Origin: Leucobacter chinensis
GTDB taxonomy: Bacteria; Actinomycetota; Actinomycetes; Actinomycetales; Microbacteriaceae
Direction: 5' to 3'
DNA length: 64,000 nucleotides
NCBI RefSeq assembly: GCF_019049105.1
Contig: NZ_JAHQZR010000005.1
Coordinates: 62,001 to 126,000, forward strand
Shown here: positions 61,431 to 64,000 of the stretch, piece after piece
Layout of the letters: each line of letters starts with the position of its first letter
Numbering within the stretch: the first letter of the stretch is position 1
The notes under the pieces: model-generated
What the model was told of the DNA's origin: nothing
What the model saw: only the letters and a program-made list of their open reading frames with translations
Database searches by the model: none
Program-made: the position numbers and the translations under genes

Positions 61431-61747
61431 CTACTCAGCAACGTCACCCCCGTCACGAACTCGATGCGGCCTTTCAAACACCACTGAGATTCTCGCTCAT
61501 GGCGGTTTTGCAACCGGGGCTTGAAATCGACTTCGTCACGCTGCGAACGAACCTCGAGGCGCACGACTCTACCCTCAGCAAAGCCATTACCTACTTGCAG
61601 CAGCAAGAGTATGTGGCCGTGCGCAAGACAGCGATTGCCCAGCAGTCTCGTACCCGCGTCATTGTGACGGCACGCGGATCGCAAGCGTTCTCTCGTCACC
61701 TCAGCGCGCTCAGGGCGATCGCCGAGGGAATTACAGAGCGGACGTAA
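61427..61747 (+). CDS. Small winged-helix transcriptional regulator
   Basis: 106 residues, almost all winged helix-turn-helix of the MarR/HTH_27 kind: HPRHELDAAFQTPLRFSLMAVLQ, then recognition region AHDSTLSKAITYLQQQEYVAVRK near 45-67, then the wing (QQSRTRVIVTARGSQAFSRHL). GTG 61427 overlaps the membrane-protein stop. Best candidate for binding the palindrome at 60508-60523. Confidence 0.83.
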   Translation: MTTQQRHPRHELDAAFQTPLRFSLMAVLQPGLEIDFVTLRTNLEAHDSTLSKAITYLQQQEYVAVRKTAIAQQSRTRVIVTARGSQAFSRHLSALRAIAEGITERT

Positions 61748-61802
61748 GGCGCAGGTCGCTGAGGTGTTGTAAGCTTGCTGAGTGGTGCAGTTATGCACGC
61801 AG

Positions 61803-61875
61803 GCCTCAGTAGCTCAGTGGATAGAGCACTTCTCTCCTAAAGAAGGTGTCGTAGGTTCGATTCCTATCTGGGGCA
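61803..61875 (+). tRNA. tRNA-Arg (anticodon CCT)
   Basis: Cloverleaf: acceptor GCCTCAG (61803-61809) pairs with CTGGGGC (61868-61874), one G-U; anticodon stem CTTCT/AGAAG around CTCCTAA gives CCT at 61836-61838; T-arm GTAGG-TTCGATT-CCTAT. The discriminator is A at 61875, followed by CCG, so CCA is not fully encoded. An integrase gene lies just downstream, so its 3' end is the likely attachment site. Confidence 0.95.
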
Positions 61876-61878
61876 CCG
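61848..61878 (+). other. Probable attachment-site core at the 3' end of tRNA-Arg
   Basis: Tyrosine integrases usually recombine within the T-arm and 3' end of a tRNA. The integrase gene ends 52 bp downstream and points toward the tRNA. The second copy was not found in the window, so the core limits are unknown. Confidence 0.5.
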
Positions 61879-61929
61879 ATTGATTATGGCCCTGAGATCC
61901 GCATGATGGTGCGGTTCGCGGGGCCTTTC

Positions 61930-63048
61930 TTATTCCTCTGATGCCGCCGTGGCAACAGATTTGGCAACAATTTGTTCATCTATTGCCTGATCCAAACGCT
62001 CCACAAGTAGCCCTAAATCATCTTCGAAGAGATCTGCGTACACATCGAGGGTGATTGATGCGGAGGCATGGCCGAGCATTCGTTGGATCACTTTGACGTG
62101 TGCGCCAGACGATACTGCGAGTGATGCTGCGGTGTGCCTGAGGTCATGAATGGTCAGGTAGTCGATACCGGCGGTTTTGAGGGCGCTCACCCACCAGTTA
62201 CGCCCTGTTTTGCCGCCTGAGGGCGGGTTCATGTAGCCGCCATAGCCGTTGTCGAAAACAAGGCCGGTGCGGGGGAGTCCAGCAACCTGTTGCTCGAGTA
62301 ACTGCCATACAAGGGTGGGTACTGGAACACGTCGGTTGTTATGGCTCTTGGGTGTACCCGGCGTGTGTGTTGAACCGATAAGCACAACATTGCGCCTAAC
62401 ATGAAGCCGTTGTTGAGCGGTATCTAGGTCTTGTTTTTGAAGCGCCGTTGCTTCACCCCATCTGATCCCGCAATACCCGAGTGTAAGGATCAGAGTCTTC
62501 CGATCGCCAGCCGCTTCGGCTAAACGCCAGAGCTCTTTGTGCGTAAGGTAGCGGCGCTCGCTGGCCTTTACTTTCTTAGGCAAAGCGGTGCCGCGGGCAG
62601 GGTTAGTTTTGAGATGGGTAGGTATCGCAGTGTCGATGATGCCGGCGAGTACCTCGTGCGCACGGCGAATAACGCTGGGGCTTTTGTCGAGACTGTTGAT
62701 CCACTTTTGAACCGACGCTGGCTTAATTTTTGAGACCTGTGTTTCGCCCCATTTAGGGGCTACGTGGTTGCGCCAGGAAGCCTCTAGAGCAGTGTAGCTA
62801 GAAGGCTTTAGCGTTGCTTTCTTCGTCTCGATCCAATCGTTCGCTAAATCATTGATGGCGACGCGGCCAGCAGCGGCAGGGGTGTAACTACCCTCATGGA
62901 TTGACGTCTCTAGTTTGTTTAGCGCCCGCTGAGCCTCCCGTAGGCCAGTGAACCCGCGCTTGGAGCTTTGCTGGTTATTGGCGTCGCGAAAGACGATGCG
63001 GTAACGCTTCTCGCCCTTAGAAGTTTCGTAAGGGTAGATACTACCCAT
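61930..63048 (-). CDS. int: Site-specific tyrosine recombinase (integrase)
   Basis: 372 residues from ATG 63048. An Arm-type N-terminus (GSIYPYETSKGEKRYRIVFRDANN), a SAM-like core-binding domain at about 60-150, and the catalytic domain with Arg in GYCGIRWGE near 205, HDLRHTAAS near 307-315, MLGHASASITLDVY near 328-341 with the Tyr nucleophile. It overlaps the repressor gene by 8 bp. Next to tRNA-Arg(CCT), it marks the start of an integrated element that extends beyond the window. Confidence 0.92.
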   Translation of the reverse strand: MGSIYPYETSKGEKRYRIVFRDANNQQSSKRGFTGLREAQRALNKLETSIHEGSYTPAAAGRVAINDLANDWIETKKATLKPSSYTALEASWRNHVAPKWGETQVSKIKPASVQKWINSLDKSPSVIRRAHEVLAGIIDTAIPTHLKTNPARGTALPKKVKASERRYLTHKELWRLAEAAGDRKTLILTLGYCGIRWGEATALQKQDLDTAQQRLHVRRNVVLIGSTHTPGTPKSHNNRRVPVPTLVWQLLEQQVAGLPRTGLVFDNGYGGYMNPPSGGKTGRNWWVSALKTAGIDYLTIHDLRHTAASLAVSSGAHVKVIQRMLGHASASITLDVYADLFEDDLGLLVERLDQAIDEQIVAKSVATAASEE

Positions 63049-63604
63049 TAGCGGGGAGCCCGAGTCTCTGTGATAGATCACTCAGAGCGTTCGTAGCGAG
63101 TTTAATTGAGCCTTCTAGTCTCTGAATTTCAGCTTGGCTTTTGGCTGATTCTTGGGGGGTGCCATCGCTGTCTTTTCTTGCATCTTCAACTGCGTTTGAG
63201 TCGATGATGAGTTGCTTGAAGGCGCTGGTTACTCGATAAGAGACATGTCCGGCGGCTTGAACCACTTCTGCGTGACTTTCACCCCTCTCGATGCCGAGCG
63301 CCCAATTTCCGAATTGACTGATTGTGTAGGTTCCAGCTTCAGTCTTGAAGAATGGGGCATCAGGCTCTTGGAGGGGTAACAGCAGTGCTAGAGGCGGAGT
63401 GTTGAGGGCCCGGGCTAGCTTTACGAGCAGTTCTGTCGATATTTCTTTTCGGTGCCCATTCTCAAGCTTTGCGATGGCCGTGCGTGTCATGCCGTCACCA
63501 ACGATTTCTGCTAGTTGTTCAGCTGTGATTCCGGCGGCTTTGCGGTAAGCGCGAACTCGACTACCAACGCTTTTGGCGTCGGTTCCAAAGATTTCTGTAG
63601 TCAT
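63041..63604 (-). CDS. XRE-family repressor-like regulator of the integrated element
   Basis: 187 residues. N-terminal HTH_3 (about 10-70): VRAYRKAAGITAEQLAEIVGDGMTRTAIAKLENGHRKEIS. The C-terminal half is helical and charged, with a likely coiled coil at 140-180, and no recognisable protease domain. ATG 63604 follows TAGAGT by 7 nt (leaderless), and a palindrome covers this promoter. Together with the divergent excisionase-like gene it forms a phage-type switch. Confidence 0.86.
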   Translation of the reverse strand: MTTEIFGTDAKSVGSRVRAYRKAAGITAEQLAEIVGDGMTRTAIAKLENGHRKEISTELLVKLARALNTPPLALLLPLQEPDAPFFKTEAGTYTISQFGNWALGIERGESHAEVVQAAGHVSYRVTSAFKQLIIDSNAVEDARKDSDGTPQESAKSQAEIQRLEGSIKLATNALSDLSQRLGLPANG

Positions 63605-63619
63605 GTAGAGAACTCTACA
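63604..63619. promoter_or_regulatory. Palindrome over the repressor promoter and start codon
   Basis: TGTAGAG-AA-CTCTACA. On the minus strand it contains the TAGAGT -10 box and ends at the start codon, so binding there would shut off the repressor gene: probable autoregulation. Confidence 0.55.
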
Positions 63620-63628
63620 GGCTTTTAT

Positions 63629-63673
63629 GTTCCCGTAGCGGAACTTTGTGTGATAGTGTTCCTGGTGCGGAAC
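63629..63673. promoter_or_regulatory. Paired operators flanking the rightward promoter
   Basis: GTTCCCGTAGCGGAAC (63629-63644) and GTTCCTGGTGCGGAAC (63658-63673) share GTTCC-N4-GCGGAAC, centres 29 bp apart. Between them lies GATAGTGT, a possible -10. The layout fits repressor operators on the rightward promoter. Confidence 0.65.
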
Positions 63674-63717
63674 AAAACTCCGTGAAAGTGTTAAAAAAAG
63701 AACAGTTAGGTGAAAAG

Positions 63718-63921
63718 GTGGAAGAACCGTTTATTACCCCAGAACAGGTTTGTGAGGCGCAAGAAGGTCTTAGCAAAGCGCATCTGGCCCAACTCAGATT
63801 CAAAGGAACTGGTCCTCGGTTTTATAAACCGACTCCGCGAACTGTTTTCTACAAACTCAGTGAAGTTCGCGAGTGGATCGAAAGCTCTGCACAGACTTCG
63901 ACAGCTCGGGAAGTGGCATGA
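63718..63921 (+). CDS. Small DNA-binding, excisionase-like protein
   Basis: About 67 residues from GTG 63718 (AGGTGA 4 nt upstream); starts at GTG 63682 or TTG 63646 would lengthen the N-terminus. VEEPFITPEQVCEAQEGLSKAHLAQLRFKGTGPRFYKPTPRTVFYKLSEVREWIES has the MerR/AlpA/Xis-type pattern (ITPEQV, LAQLRFKGTGPRFYK, YxxSEVREWIE). First gene rightward in the element; may aid excision or regulation. Confidence 0.72.
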   Translation: MEEPFITPEQVCEAQEGLSKAHLAQLRFKGTGPRFYKPTPRTVFYKLSEVREWIESSAQTSTAREVA

Positions 63922-64000
63922 AGGACCCAGGAATTAAGAAAACCCCGGCGGCCACCGGGGTAATCAATACCAATGCATTTAAGAATAGGAATGAATCAGT
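63918..64000 (+). CDS. Unknown gene of the integrated element (partial, window end)
   Basis: Open frame from ATG 63918 that overlaps the preceding stop (ATGA) and runs to the window end without a stop; only 27 codons are visible and no family can be named. The coupling favours a real gene. Against it, a CCCCGG-N6-CCGGGG hairpin (63943-63960) lies in this stretch and could instead be a terminator. Confidence 0.35.
   Translation, partial: MKDPGIKKTPAATGVINTNAFKNRNES

Overview
The window is GC-rich chromosome of a Gram-positive actinobacterium, most likely a Microbacteriaceae member (Leucobacter-like; inference from protein families, no search run). Supporting signs are an SdhCDAB complex of actinobacterial type, system II cytochrome c maturation genes, the XPB helicase with its helicase-associated partner, a DUF3027 protein beside a cold-shock protein, MaoC-MaoC-MurB, many GTG starts, and many genes with a TANNNT -10 box only 6-8 nt before the start codon (leaderless transcripts). 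From memory, the housekeeping order resembles two M. tuberculosis blocks: lpdA / deoD / pmmB / add / deoA / sdhCDAB (Rv3303c-Rv3319) and ercc3 / Rv0862c / csp / DUF3027 / serC (Rv0861c-Rv0884c). Accessory modules interrupt this backbone.

Layout. 1-220: end of resB. 316-6182: a polyamine-type ABC importer (minus strand), divergent from a GntR regulator and a soluble Cache-domain protein; this module separates resB from ccsB (6340-7224). 7583-8704: manC. 8880-12374: sdhCDAB, then a YihY-type membrane protein. 13287-20595: 5-oxoproline module (GntR regulator; NRAMP-like transporter, PxpA, fused PxpB-PxpC, biotin carboxylase-BCCP, DUF1445 hydro-lyase). 20761-23598: deoA, cupin, add. 23608-26255: AEC transporter and phosphohexomutase. 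26265-29755: IclR regulator divergent from a 3-oxoacid CoA-transferase and a thiolase; then an amine oxidase (29835-31142). 31679-36768: purine nucleoside phosphorylase, ABC-2 exporter, NarL-type two-component system. 36841-38678: quinone-reductase-like flavoprotein overlapping a cupredoxin lipoprotein; then an LLM oxidoreductase. 39730-42748: an unrecognised cluster of three overlapping membrane-anchored proteins facing a polytopic membrane protein. 42767-46840: acyl-CoA carboxylase alpha subunit, two MaoC dehydratase subunits, murB. 47566-51082: PatB-like C-S lyase and an OmpR-type two-component system. 51061-57299: XPB pair, small membrane protein, cold-shock protein, DUF3027 protein, serC. 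57399-61747: DtxR regulator, gdhA, secreted NlpC/P60 protein, membrane protein with its wHTH regulator. 61803-61875: tRNA-Arg(CCT). From about 61876 to the end: an integrated element (integrase, XRE repressor, excisionase-like gene) that is visibly more AT-rich and runs out of the window.

The most distinctive non-coding feature is a family of five 54-bp near-perfect palindromes (7454, 31287, 31402, 47005, 47337) confined to three spacers; one copy carries matched substitutions in both arms. Other notable items are the leaderless-promoter series, palindromes that straddle transcription starts (60508-60523 and 63604-63619), twin operators before the 5-oxoproline operon and in the integrated element, a terminator hairpin overlapping the annotated start of the YihY gene, and the 39730-42748 cluster, which is the best candidate for an undescribed protein system.
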